Source: Acidipropionibacterium timonense (GTDB lineage Bacteria; Actinomycetota; Actinomycetes; Propionibacteriales; Propionibacteriaceae). Taken from it: DNA of 64,000 nucleotides. Position numbers and translations under genes: made by a program. Positions within the stretch are counted from its first letter, which is position 1; every line of letters starts with the position of its first letter. The stretch lies in NCBI RefSeq assembly GCF_900605005.1, contig NZ_LR027558.1:244588-308587 (forward strand), written 5' to 3'. The notes below the pieces were generated by a model that did not search any database, was not told the DNA's origin, and saw nothing but the letters and a program-made list of their open reading frames with translations. Shown piece after piece: positions 7,772-15,693 of this stretch.

Positions 7772-9256
7772 TCACCAACCCGCTTCCGCAGCCTCGCGCT
7801 CCGCCTGGAGCTCCTCCTCGGACATGTACATCTCGCGGTCGTCGATGCCGGGCTTGCCGCCGCGGGCGATGTGGATGAAGAAGGCCGCGTAGCAGACGAC
7901 GGCGAAGGCCAGCAGGAAGATGCTGAATCCGATGAACGCCGCGCCATAGGTCTTCGCCTGGGCGAAGACGAAGAAGAAGGCGAAGAAGTAGGCGATGAGG
8001 TGGGCGCCGGAATCGATCGAGGAGATCTGGCTGGCTCCCTGCGGGATGGCGAAGTGGGCCTGCTGGGCCAGGGTCGTCGTGGCCGGGGCCATGAACGTGC
8101 CGATGGTGAGCATGCAGGTGACGAAGAAGGTGCCGATGACGGTGCCCCGCGGGATGTTGCCCCGGCACCAGGTCGTCGCCCAGACGGCGAAGAACGGGGT
8201 GTCGGCCAGGTCGGTGAAGGGCAGCATCTGGTTGAGGTGCAGGTAGCTCATGACGATGCCGAGGAGCAGGGTGATCGGCACGAGGATGATGGCCACCGAC
8301 ATGTTGGCCGGGTAGCCGACGAGGATGGCGGCGTCCAGACCGATGTTGAGCTCACGATCGGGGTAGCGCGCCTTGATCCAGTCCTGGGCGGCGTCGGACA
8401 GCGGGATGAGGCCCTCCATGAGGATGCCGACCATGCGCGGCAGGAGCAGCATGACGGCGCCCATGGAGATGGCGACGGTGAGGATGCCCTTGATGGCGGT
8501 GCCCCAACCCCCGTTGAAGTCGGGGTAGTAGGCGAGCAGGCCGATGACGAGGCCGAGCAGGGTGCCCATGACCATGGGCTCGGCCCAGGCGCCGTACTTC
8601 TCCTGGATGTGCTCGGGGGTCATCCTGTTGTGCTTGAACCCGGGGACGTGGTCGAGCATCTTGTTGATGGTCCAGCCGACCGGTGCCCAGGAGACGGTGT
8701 CCGTGTGCGCGGTGGTGACGCCGGGGATCTTGTAGTAGTCCTGAATGATCGGGGCGACGATGTCGGCCAGCTTGAGGACGACGACGAGGGTGATGAGGCC
8801 GGCGGCCAGGCCGAGCCAGAAGTTGTTCGTCGCGATGTAGACGAACGCGGCCGAGAAGATGAAGTGCCAGAAGTTCCACATGTCGACGTTGAGGGTGGAC
8901 GTCCACCGCAACGCGATCATGCCGAGGTTGACGGCGATGCCGATGATGAAGATCCACGGCACGACCTTGGCGGTGCCGAAGGAGATGGCCGCGGCGACCG
9001 GCCAGCCCGCGTCGATGATGGGCAGGTTGAGGCCGGTGTTGTGCACCATCTTCTGGGCCGCCGGGCCGAGGCTCTCGGACAGCAGGCCGATGACGAGGTT
9101 GATGCCGATGAATCCGATGCCGATCGTCAGCGCAGCGCGAATGGCCTTGCCGGGCTTCATCCGGAAGAACAGGCTGAGCAAGAATATGATGATGGGCAGG
9201 ACGATGCTGGCACCCAGACCCAGGAAGTACTGGATGACGGTGGTGACGGTTCCCAT
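7772..9256 (-). CDS. PTS EIIC membrane component, galactitol (Gat) family
   Basis: This 494-aa polytopic membrane protein has about ten hydrophobic segments and belongs to the EIIC-Gat family, which translocates and phosphorylates galactitol and related polyols. Recognisable features are the N-terminal FLGLGASIVLPIIIFLLSL segment, an LIPLSDAAQDWIKARY loop and the conserved LNIGLDAAILVGYP region. The C-terminus is a charged cytoplasmic tail (DDREMYMSEEELQAE). It follows EIIB after a gap that contains a strong stem-loop. The substrate is unknown. A galactitol-specific dehydrogenase is absent; a GpsA-like dehydrogenase is present instead. Confidence 0.88.
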   Translation of the reverse strand: MGTVTTVIQYFLGLGASIVLPIIIFLLSLFFRMKPGKAIRAALTIGIGFIGINLVIGLLSESLGPAAQKMVHNTGLNLPIIDAGWPVAAAISFGTAKVVPWIFIIGIAVNLGMIALRWTSTLNVDMWNFWHFIFSAAFVYIATNNFWLGLAAGLITLVVVLKLADIVAPIIQDYYKIPGVTTAHTDTVSWAPVGWTINKMLDHVPGFKHNRMTPEHIQEKYGAWAEPMVMGTLLGLVIGLLAYYPDFNGGWGTAIKGILTVAISMGAVMLLLPRMVGILMEGLIPLSDAAQDWIKARYPDRELNIGLDAAILVGYPANMSVAIILVPITLLLGIVMSYLHLNQMLPFTDLADTPFFAVWATTWCRGNIPRGTVIGTFFVTCMLTIGTFMAPATTTLAQQAHFAIPQGASQISSIDSGAHLIAYFFAFFFVFAQAKTYGAAFIGFSIFLLAFAVVCYAAFFIHIARGGKPGIDDREMYMSEEELQAEREAAEAGW

Positions 9257-9283
9257 GACTGGTGAGCTCTCTTCGTGTCCTGG

Positions 9284-9316
9284 GGTGTCCCCGGTCGGAC
9301 CAGGACCGGGGACACC
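9284..9316 (-). other. Stem-loop between EIIB and EIIC genes
   Basis: A 13-bp perfect stem (GGTGTCCCCGGTC paired with GACCGGGGACACC) encloses a 7-nt loop between the EIIB stop and the EIIC start. There is no U-run, so it may be an mRNA-processing or stability element or an attenuator rather than a full terminator. Confidence 0.6.
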
Positions 9317-9333
9317 TGTGTGTCAGGTGATGG

Positions 9334-9627
9334 TCAGGCCTTGAGATCGGCTGCGATCTCGTCGGCCAGTTTGTCGGCACCGACGCCGGTGAGGAAGGCG
9401 ACTCCGCGGTACACCTTGATCTGTGGCGAGGGGGCCTTGACGACGGTGGTGGAGACGATGGCGTCGGGCTTGAAGGCAGCGGTCTGGGCCGGCACCTCGA
9501 CGGCCTTGCACTCCTTCATCGCGGCGTCGACACCGCGCTCCTTGAGCATCCGCTGCAGCTTGTTGGCGACCTGGACCGAGGTGGCGATCCCGGTACCGCA
9601 GCAGACGAGAACCTTCTTCTTGAGCAT
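9334..9627 (-). CDS. PTS EIIB component, galactitol type
   Basis: This 97-aa EIIB protein has the phosphocysteine loop CCGTGIATS near the N-terminus (C10 is the expected phosphorylation site). It takes phosphate from EIIA and gives it to the sugar bound by EIIC. The RBS AGGAGG stands just before the start (AGGAGGAAACCAC ATG on the minus strand). It is the first gene after a terminator downstream of the GpsA-like gene, so it may have its own promoter in 9630-9800. Confidence 0.9.
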   Translation of the reverse strand: MLKKKVLVCCGTGIATSVQVANKLQRMLKERGVDAAMKECKAVEVPAQTAAFKPDAIVSTTVVKAPSPQIKVYRGVAFLTGVGADKLADEIAADLKA

Positions 9628-9807
9628 GTGGTTTCCTCCTAGGGGTCTGGGTGGACGCGGTCCTCGCGCGCCCGGTTGGACTCCACCTTTGCACCTGTGC
9701 GGGTGGAAGTCGTCATGGCCGTGGCCATGTCTCGCCGGCCGGAACGATGGATGTCACGGCGACATGGCGATTGTTCCCGAACCGGGGCATCCCTGCACCC
9801 GCCCGGG

Positions 9808-9837
9808 CCGGGTTCTGCTCCTATGTGCAGAACCCGG
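9808..9837 (-). terminator. Stem-loop terminator after the GpsA-like gene
   Basis: The arms CCGGGTTCTGC and GCAGAACCCGG form an 11-bp perfect stem with an 8-nt loop, 24 bp beyond the stop codon of the minus-strand dehydrogenase gene. The remaining bases 9628-9800 hold no gene; CATGGCC-GT-GGCCATG at 9714-9729 is a possible operator. Confidence 0.65.
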
Positions 9838-9860
9838 CGTGCGTGGTCAGCGGACGGGGC

Positions 9861-10919
9861 TCACTTCTCCCCACCGAAGAAGGTGCTCCAGGGCAGGTCG
9901 AGGGGGGCGTCGCGGGCGACGATGTTGTACAGGGCGCGCACGAGCGGATAGTCCTCGGCCGAGATGACGCCGCGATCGGTGAGCTTCTCGATGGCTTCGC
10001 CGACGACGCGAATGGCGGCCACACCCTCGAGGGTGATGCCCTTCATCCTGACATTGCGAATCTCCGAGAAGGGAACCCCTTGGCCGACGAAGGTTCCGGC
10101 GCGCACATTGCGTCCGCCCATCGTCGTGACGAACATGTCGCCGACGCCGCCGAGGCCGGTGGCGACCTCGGGATCGCCGCCCATGAATGTCACCATCTGC
10201 TTGAGTTCGCGGGCGCCTTCGCCGAAGAGGGCTGCGGTGTAGTCGTACATGACGTACTTGTTGTCCTGCTCGCCATTCTTGAGGAGCATTCCGGGGGCGA
10301 ACCCGCCGCCGAAGGCGAAGATGTTCTTCATGCAGGCACCGACCTCGTGGCCGATGAAGTCGGTGGAGGTCCACACGTGGTAGTAGTCGGTGCGGAAGTC
10401 CTTGGCCAGGCCGTCGAGGATCTCCTGCTCCTCGCCGCAGAAGACGACGCAGGTGTTGCGGTGGACGGCGAGCTCGCCAGCGATGGAGGGGCCGACGATG
10501 GCGGCCCAGTGCACCTGGGAGGCCAGTTCGCCCATGTGCTTCTTGAGCACCTCGGGAAGGATGTGCAGGGTGCCATCCTCATCGGCCTGCATTCCCTTGG
10601 TGACGCAGAGAATCGTCTGTCCCGGCTCGGCCAGACGGGCGAGCTGTTCGCCGGCCCAGTCGACGCCGAAGGAATTGACGCCGCTCATGACGACGTCGGC
10701 TCCCGCAATGGCTTCCTCGGCCTCGCTGAAGAAATACGGCTTGACCGAGTCATTGACCTTGAGTTCGAGCACCGGATGGATTCCGGAGGTCTTGATCGAC
10801 TCGATGATGTCGTCGTCCAGATGGGTGCCGATGAGGCGGACCTCGTTGCCATTCTCGCTGGCGGGGAACGTGAGCGCGGTGGCCATGACACCTGCGCCCA
10901 GAACTGCAATAGTGGTCAT
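9861..10919 (-). CDS. NAD(P)-dependent glycerol-3-phosphate dehydrogenase-like protein (GpsA family)
   Basis: This 352-aa protein has an N-terminal Rossmann fold (IAVLGAGVMATALTFPAS) and a C-terminal all-helical GpsA domain with the catalytic lysine in GACMKNIFAF. GpsA interconverts glycerol 3-phosphate and dihydroxyacetone phosphate. Here the gene sits between a SorC regulator and a Gat-type PTS. It is therefore more likely a polyol-phosphate dehydrogenase acting on the imported compound than the lipid-synthesis enzyme; this is inference. The start has the RBS AAGGAG 6 nt upstream. A stem-loop follows the stop. Confidence 0.8.
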   Translation of the reverse strand: MTTIAVLGAGVMATALTFPASENGNEVRLIGTHLDDDIIESIKTSGIHPVLELKVNDSVKPYFFSEAEEAIAGADVVMSGVNSFGVDWAGEQLARLAEPGQTILCVTKGMQADEDGTLHILPEVLKKHMGELASQVHWAAIVGPSIAGELAVHRNTCVVFCGEEQEILDGLAKDFRTDYYHVWTSTDFIGHEVGACMKNIFAFGGGFAPGMLLKNGEQDNKYVMYDYTAALFGEGARELKQMVTFMGGDPEVATGLGGVGDMFVTTMGGRNVRAGTFVGQGVPFSEIRNVRMKGITLEGVAAIRVVGEAIEKLTDRGVISAEDYPLVRALYNIVARDAPLDLPWSTFFGGEK

Positions 10920-11010
10920 GAAGAACTCCTTCGTGGCGTCCAGCGGATTCCGCGCCGAATCACCAGGTCGTGTCGTTCCGGGTTCGCCGTCGGCTCCCCG
11001 GCCGTCACCG

Positions 11011-12042
11011 TCAAGCTATGGCACCGGGACCGACCCCGTCGCCCCCCGGGGGCAACGTGCACATTTGTGGGGAGAGCCTGGCGGGGGCTGCCCCGCAGAG
11101 CTCCAGGGCCCTGGCTGCGGTCTCGCTGTCGGTCACCAGGTCGGTGCACAACCCGGCCGCGGCCACCGTCCGGACCGCCCGGGCCCGATTGACCCCCGGG
11201 GCGACGGCGATGACCCGGCGGCAGTGACGGACCGACGCCAGGTCGATGGAGATGGTGCGGGCCTCGAGGTCCGGGTCGACGACATCACCGGCGTCATCGA
11301 CGAAGTGGCTCATGACGTCGGCGCCCGCCCCGGCCTCGGCGAGCGCCGTCATCCGCTCGACAGGGATGTGCCCGGCGGCGACGAGGACCGAGTCCTTCTC
11401 GATCGGGCCCGGGGCGAACACCATGAGGTCGGCGCGGGCGGCGACCTCCATGGTGCGACTCACCGACGCGTCGGCCCGCAGCAGGTCGCCCAGTTCACGG
11501 CGTCCGACGATCGTCGGGGCCTGGAGGGTGAGGGCACGTCCGGGCCCGCGCTCGGCCATGGTGACGATGGACCGGCCGACGAGATCATTGCGGGTCACTG
11601 CGACCCCACCATTGGTCTGGGCGATGGTCACCCCGCGCGCCCAACCGACGTGCAGGTGCTTGGCGACGAGGGCGGTGCTGCGGCCCCAGCTCACCCCGAC
11701 GACGGCGGGGGAGGGGCGCACCGAGGCGAGCCGGTCGGCCGCCGCGGCGCAGACGGCGTCGATGGTCGCCGGGGTGCTCGTCTGGGTCGGCACGACGACG
11801 GCGCCGGCCAGCTCGAACTGCTTGACGAGCTGCACCTCGAGCTGGTGATGGCGGGCGAGCGGGTGGTCGATGGTGATACGCACGAGACCGGACTCGCGGG
11901 CATCGTCGAGAATGCGCCCGACGGTCCACCGGCTCAACGAGAGCCGATCGGCGATGGCCGACTGGGTCATGCCCTCGAAGTAGTACATCTCGGCGGCGTG
12001 GATGGCCTGGAGCACCTGGTCGTCACTGGACCTGCGGGACAT
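11011..12042 (-). CDS. SorC/DeoR-type sugar-binding transcriptional regulator
   Basis: This 343-aa regulator has an N-terminal helix-turn-helix (MTQSAIADRLSLSRWTVGRI) and a C-terminal SorC sugar-phosphate-binding domain with GVSWGRSTALVAKHL. Family members bind a phosphorylated sugar that changes their hold on DNA. The start at 12042 was chosen for the RBS GAGGAGG. It leads the minus-strand Gat-type PTS unit and is divergent from an orphan Gut-type EIIA gene. The shared region holds two palindromes that are probable binding sites. Confidence 0.87.
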   Translation of the reverse strand: MSRRSSDDQVLQAIHAAEMYYFEGMTQSAIADRLSLSRWTVGRILDDARESGLVRITIDHPLARHHQLEVQLVKQFELAGAVVVPTQTSTPATIDAVCAAAADRLASVRPSPAVVGVSWGRSTALVAKHLHVGWARGVTIAQTNGGVAVTRNDLVGRSIVTMAERGPGRALTLQAPTIVGRRELGDLLRADASVSRTMEVAARADLMVFAPGPIEKDSVLVAAGHIPVERMTALAEAGAGADVMSHFVDDAGDVVDPDLEARTISIDLASVRHCRRVIAVAPGVNRARAVRTVAAAGLCTDLVTDSETAARALELCGAAPARLSPQMCTLPPGGDGVGPGAIA

Positions 12043-12095
12043 CGAGCCTCCTCGTCCCGACGGCGACCCGGTGCCGTCGGCTCTGGATGCGGCGT

Positions 12096-12112
12096 GGCAG
12101 GTGACACCTGCC
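12096..12112. promoter_or_regulatory. Palindromic operator candidate in the SorC/EIIA divergent region
   Basis: GGCAGGTG-A-CACCTGCC is a perfect 17-nt inverted repeat 54 bp upstream of the SorC start. TGGTGCACCA (12114-12123), a perfect 10-nt palindrome, follows at once. Both lie between divergent genes, fitting a site for the SorC-type regulator. Confidence 0.55.
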
Positions 12113-12220
12113 GTGGTGCACCACCCTAGGGGATCGTCCCCACCGGTGGGACGTCGGATGGGACAATGGTGGGAACGAAGGTCGGGGCCGTCGTCGTGCG
12201 GCGAGAACGAGGAGTGACGA

Positions 12221-12670
12221 ATGGGGCAGGCACACCCGCAGGTGAAGTGGCGGGCGGGAGTGGTCCGACTGGGTGACGACGTCGCCCAGATGACCGAGCA
12301 CGACATCCTCGTCCTCTTCGGCAACCCGGTCCCGGTCGCCCTGTCGACCCTGGCCGTCGTCCACAGCCGCGGCGGGAACCAGGCCCGGGTGCCCAGCCCG
12401 TCGGTCGTCCCCCGCGACCTGCTGCGGGTCGGTGACCAGGAGTTCCGGGTCGACGAGGTCGGAGAACTGGCGAACGGCAACCTCGGCGACATCGGCCACG
12501 TCGTCATCTACGTCGACTCCCCGGGTCAGCCCATCCTGCCCGGCGCCATCAAGGTGAGTGCCGCGGCGGGTGGTGGAGTGGGGTTGCGCACCCCGGCCGT
12601 CGGCGAGCTCATCTGCTTCGAGGCCCCCGACGAGGCGTCCGGCTCCACCGGAGAGGGTGCGGGTCGGTAG
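12221..12670 (+). CDS. PTS EIIA, glucitol/sorbitol (Gut) family, orphan
   Basis: This 149-aa cytoplasmic EIIA of the Gut family has [22 protein letters not shown], which carries the likely phosphohistidine, and the family motif [22 protein letters not shown]. It has the same pattern as the second copy in the Gut-type operon near 38.9 kb (FGEPVPSELADYSIVH, FRIDEVGSRANDNLSELGH). No Gut-type EIIB or EIIC lies nearby; the adjacent system is Gat-type and has its own EIIA. It may therefore act as a regulator, serve the distant Gut system, or be left over from a lost operon. ATG 12221 follows GAGGAG. Confidence 0.82.
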   Translation: MGQAHPQVKWRAGVVRLGDDVAQMTEHDILVLFGNPVPVALSTLAVVHSRGGNQARVPSPSVVPRDLLRVGDQEFRVDEVGELANGNLGDIGHVVIYVDSPGQPILPGAIKVSAAAGGGVGLRTPAVGELICFEAPDEASGSTGEGAGR

Positions 12671-12673
12671 GGT
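12668..12673 (+). promoter_or_regulatory. -10 box of ispD overlapping the EIIA stop codon
   Basis: TAGGGT lies 7 nt upstream of the ispD ATG, and its first three bases are the TAG stop of the EIIA gene. This spacing places the transcription start at or next to the ATG, giving a leaderless mRNA. Confidence 0.6.
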
Positions 12674-12680
12674 TCGGGCC

Positions 12681-13481
12681 ATGGCTGAACCCATCGTCGC
12701 CGTCGTCATGGCCGCCGGCCTCGGCCAGCGGTTCGGCGGGCCGATCCCCAAACAGGTCACCACCCTCACCGGCAAGGCCGTCGTCGCCGTCGCCGTCGAG
12801 TCCTTGGCGGCCGGGGGATGCACCGACGCGGTCGTCGTCATCAAGGACGGGATGCACAACCACTTCCGGTTGGTCCTGGCGGCCTCGCCCATCCCGATCC
12901 ACTTCGTCACCGGGGGAGACAGCCGACAGGATTCGGTGCGACGGGGGCTCGAGTACGTCGACTCCCATCCGCGGCTGGCCAGGGCCACCAAGGTGCTCGT
13001 CCACGACGCCGTCCGCCCGCTCGTGCCGGCCTACGTCGTCGAGGACGTCATCGCCGCCCTCGAGGGGGGAGCGGTGGCCGTCGCCCCGGCCATGCCGGTC
13101 GTCGACACCATCCGTGAGGTCGATGCCGACGGCGGGTCCAGTGTCATCGACCGCGACGTGCTCCGGGCCATCCAGACCCCGCAGGGATTTGACCGTGAAA
13201 TCGTCACCGAGTGCCACCGACGAATGGCCGCCGACGGCGCCAGGGTCACCGACGACCTGTCCTGCTGCGAGCTCTACGGCCACGAGGTGAAACTCGTCGA
13301 AGGCTCCCGGATGGCCATGAAGATCACCGAACCGGTCGACCTCGACATCGCGGAGACCTTCGCCAAGGCGGCCGCCGGCGCCGGTCAGCACAGCGGCAAG
13401 CGGGTCAGGCGGGTACTGCATCTCCTCGACCCACGTCGGGCTCGGCGGCGGGCCGCCGGGAGACGGGGAGGCCGATCATGA
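12681..13481 (+). CDS. ispD: 2-C-methyl-D-erythritol 4-phosphate cytidylyltransferase
   Basis: This 266-aa enzyme of the non-mevalonate isoprenoid pathway couples CTP to 2-C-methyl-D-erythritol 4-phosphate. The nucleotide-binding loop [13 protein letters not shown] is at the N-terminus. [21 protein letters not shown] and [13 protein letters not shown] are family motifs. A basic tail of about 30 residues ([11 protein letters not shown]) extends beyond the usual end of about 230 residues. There is no RBS; a -10 box stands 7 nt upstream of the ATG. It overlaps ispF by 4 bases (ATGA). Confidence 0.95.
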   Translation: MAEPIVAVVMAAGLGQRFGGPIPKQVTTLTGKAVVAVAVESLAAGGCTDAVVVIKDGMHNHFRLVLAASPIPIHFVTGGDSRQDSVRRGLEYVDSHPRLARATKVLVHDAVRPLVPAYVVEDVIAALEGGAVAVAPAMPVVDTIREVDADGGSSVIDRDVLRAIQTPQGFDREIVTECHRRMAADGARVTDDLSCCELYGHEVKLVEGSRMAMKITEPVDLDIAETFAKAAAGAGQHSGKRVRRVLHLLDPRRARRRAAGRRGGRS

Positions 13482-13960
13482 GCGGGCTGCGTACCGGGAT
13501 CGGCACCGACGTCCACCAGCTCACCGCCGGGGTGCCGATGCACGTGGCCGGGCTCTGCTTCCCCGAGGAGGACCACGGCCTGGCCGGGCACTCCGACGGT
13601 GACGTCGCCGCGCACGCCCTGTGCGACGCCCTGCTCTCGGCGGCCGGGGTCGGCGACATGGGATCGGTCTTCGGCACGAGCGATCCGCGGTGGGCCGGGG
13701 CGGCCGGGGTCGACTTCCTCCGCGAGACGGTGTCCCTCCTCGCCGCGGCGGGTTTCCGGCCGGTCAACGGGGCCGTCCAGATCATCGGCCAGCGTCCCCG
13801 GATGGCCGCGCGGCGTCTGGAGGCCCAGGAGGTGCTGTCGGCGGCGGTCGGCGCACCGGTGAGCGTGTCGGCGACGACCACCGACCACCTCGGATTCACC
13901 GGGCGAGGCGAGGGGGTCGCTGCGGTCGCCTCTGCCCTCGTCGAGGCCGTCGACTCCTGA
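13478..13960 (+). CDS. ispF: 2-C-methyl-D-erythritol 2,4-cyclodiphosphate synthase
   Basis: This 160-aa enzyme converts the IspE product to the 2,4-cyclodiphosphate in the MEP pathway. The divalent-metal ligands are in IGTDVHQL and [17 protein letters not shown]. The C-terminal [17 protein letters not shown] is the family tail that contacts CMP. The start overlaps the ispD stop, so the pair is translationally coupled. Its length is normal for the family. Confidence 0.96.
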   Translation: MSGLRTGIGTDVHQLTAGVPMHVAGLCFPEEDHGLAGHSDGDVAAHALCDALLSAAGVGDMGSVFGTSDPRWAGAAGVDFLRETVSLLAAAGFRPVNGAVQIIGQRPRMAARRLEAQEVLSAAVGAPVSVSATTTDHLGFTGRGEGVAAVASALVEAVDS

Positions 13961-14043
13961 CCCGGCCCCTCGGACCCGCCGGGCCGCCGTGCGTGGGACG
14001 GCGTCGTGCGGGAGGATGGACCCACCGATGACAGGAGGTCCCC

Positions 14044-15651
14044 GTGTCCCACCCCGCCGACTGGTACCGGCAAGCCGTCGTCTACCAGATCTACCCCCGG
14101 TCCTTCGCCGACTCCGACGGTGACGGGATCGGCGATCTGCCGGGCATCGTCGCCCACGTCGACCATCTGGCGCGACTGGGGGTCGACGCCGTCTGGCTCA
14201 GCCCCTTCTACCCCTCGGCCCTGGCCGACGGCGGGTACGACGTCGACGACTACCGCGACGTCGACCCACGCCTGGGAACCCTGGACGACTTCGACCGTCT
14301 CGTCGCCGCGCTCCACGAGCGGGGCATCCGGCTCGTCGTCGACATCGTCCCCAACCACACCGGATCGGGTCACGCCCTCTTCCGCAAGGCGTTGGCCGAT
14401 GGCCCCGGCTCGGCGGCCCGCGAGGTCTACATCTTCCGCGACGGTCGGGGTGACCAGCCTCCCACCGACTGGACGGCCACCTTCGGCGGGTCGGCCTGGC
14501 AGCAGGTTCCCGACGGCCAGTGGTACCTCCACCTCTTCGACGTCGCCCAGCCCGACCTCAACTGGGACAACCCGGTCGTCGTCGAGGAGTTCGACCGGAC
14601 ACTGCGGTTCTGGGCCGATCGTGGCGTCGACGGGTTCCGGGTCGACGTCGCCCAGCTTCTCAAGAAGGACCTGTCCGAGCCGCTGCCGAGCCAGGCCGAG
14701 CTCGACGCCCACGACCCCACCCTGGGCAACGGCCGGCTCGTCGACCGCGACGAGGTGCACGAGGTGTACCGGCACTGGCGCGAGATCTTCAACGAGTACG
14801 ATCCCCCGCGGGTCGCGGTGGCCGAGGCCTGGGTGCCGGCCAACCGCCGTCCCCCCTACGCCACCGCCCAGGAGCTGGGGCAGGCGTTCAACTTCGACCT
14901 GCTCAAGGCCCCGCTGGTGGCCGCGGACCTGCGGGCCATCGTCGACGACAACCTCGCTCTGGCGGCCCGGTCCGGGGCGTCCAGCACCTGGGTGCTGTCG
15001 AACCACGACATGGTGCGCCACGCCACCCGCTACGGTCTGCCGGCCGGGCAGGAGGACGGGCGGCAGTACGTCCTCGGGGACGGTCGGACGGTGCCCTGCG
15101 ACGCCGAGCTCGGCCTGCGTCGGGCCCTGGCGGCGACCCTCTTCATCCTCGCCCTGCCCGGGTCGAGCTACCTCTACCAGGGCGAGGAGCTCGGGCTGCC
15201 GCAGGTCGTCGACATCCCCGACGACGCCCGCCAGGACCCGACCTTCTTCCGGTCCCCGGGCTGGGACAAGGGCCGCGACGGTTGCCGTGTCCCGCTTCCC
15301 TGGCAGCCCGACGGGCCGTCCCTGGGGTTCGGGGAGGCCGCCCCGCACCTGCCGCAGCCGCCCGAGTTCGCCCGCTTCGCGGTGAGCGTCGAGGACGCCG
15401 ACCCGCAGTCCCCGCTCAACCTCTACCGACGGGCCCTGAGGCTTCGCCGGGAGCTGCTGCGTGGCGAGGACCTCAGCTGGGCCGACGCCCCCGAGGGTGT
15501 GCTCGCCTTCGACCGGCACGACGGCTGGCGCTGCGTCTTCAACGTCTCCGCCGAGCCGGTCGGGCTCGACGGAGAGGTGCTCGTGGCCTCCGGGGAACTC
15601 GGCGACGGCCTTCTGCCCGCTGCGACGACCGCCTGGATCCGTCCGCGCTGA
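14044..15651 (+). CDS. GH13 alpha-glucosidase (oligo-1,6-glucosidase type)
   Basis: This 535-aa cytoplasmic glycoside hydrolase has no signal peptide. The four GH13 regions are visible: DIVPNHTG, GFRVDVAQ with the nucleophile Asp, VAVAEAWVP with the acid Glu, and VLSNHDMVRH. The N-terminus WYRQAVVYQIYPRSFADSDGDG is typical of alpha-glucosidases that release glucose from maltose, isomaltose or sucrose-like substrates. The GTG start has AGGAGGT only 4 nt upstream, which is close, but no better in-frame start exists. A bidirectional terminator separates it from glyA. Confidence 0.9.
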   Translation: MSHPADWYRQAVVYQIYPRSFADSDGDGIGDLPGIVAHVDHLARLGVDAVWLSPFYPSALADGGYDVDDYRDVDPRLGTLDDFDRLVAALHERGIRLVVDIVPNHTGSGHALFRKALADGPGSAAREVYIFRDGRGDQPPTDWTATFGGSAWQQVPDGQWYLHLFDVAQPDLNWDNPVVVEEFDRTLRFWADRGVDGFRVDVAQLLKKDLSEPLPSQAELDAHDPTLGNGRLVDRDEVHEVYRHWREIFNEYDPPRVAVAEAWVPANRRPPYATAQELGQAFNFDLLKAPLVAADLRAIVDDNLALAARSGASSTWVLSNHDMVRHATRYGLPAGQEDGRQYVLGDGRTVPCDAELGLRRALAATLFILALPGSSYLYQGEELGLPQVVDIPDDARQDPTFFRSPGWDKGRDGCRVPLPWQPDGPSLGFGEAAPHLPQPPEFARFAVSVEDADPQSPLNLYRRALRLRRELLRGEDLSWADAPEGVLAFDRHDGWRCVFNVSAEPVGLDGEVLVASGELGDGLLPAATTAWIRPR

Positions 15652-15660
15652 GGGTGCTGT

Positions 15661-15690
15661 CGTGGGGCGGGCCGGTGTGCCCGCCCCACG
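15661..15690. terminator. Bidirectional terminator between the GH13 gene and glyA
   Basis: CGTGGGGCGGG and CCCGCCCCACG form an 11-bp perfect stem with an 8-nt loop between the two convergent stop codons, 9 nt from one and 3 nt from the other. Confidence 0.75.
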
Positions 15691-15693
15691 TCG

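Noticed and set aside
7220-9265. A 681-codon plus-strand frame opposite EIIC and the small membrane protein
   Set aside because: The translation is Asp/Glu/Gly-rich filler antisense to a convincing PTS EIIC; no RBS or family match.
14028-14043. ATG at 14028 as the start of the GH13 gene
   Set aside because: It is out of frame with the enzyme; the GTG at 14044 is the only workable start.
13405-15519. A 704-codon open frame on the minus strand opposite ispF and the GH13 gene
   Set aside because: It is a shadow frame caused by high GC; it has low-complexity Gly/Val/Arg sequence with no domain, while the plus strand codes two clear enzymes.
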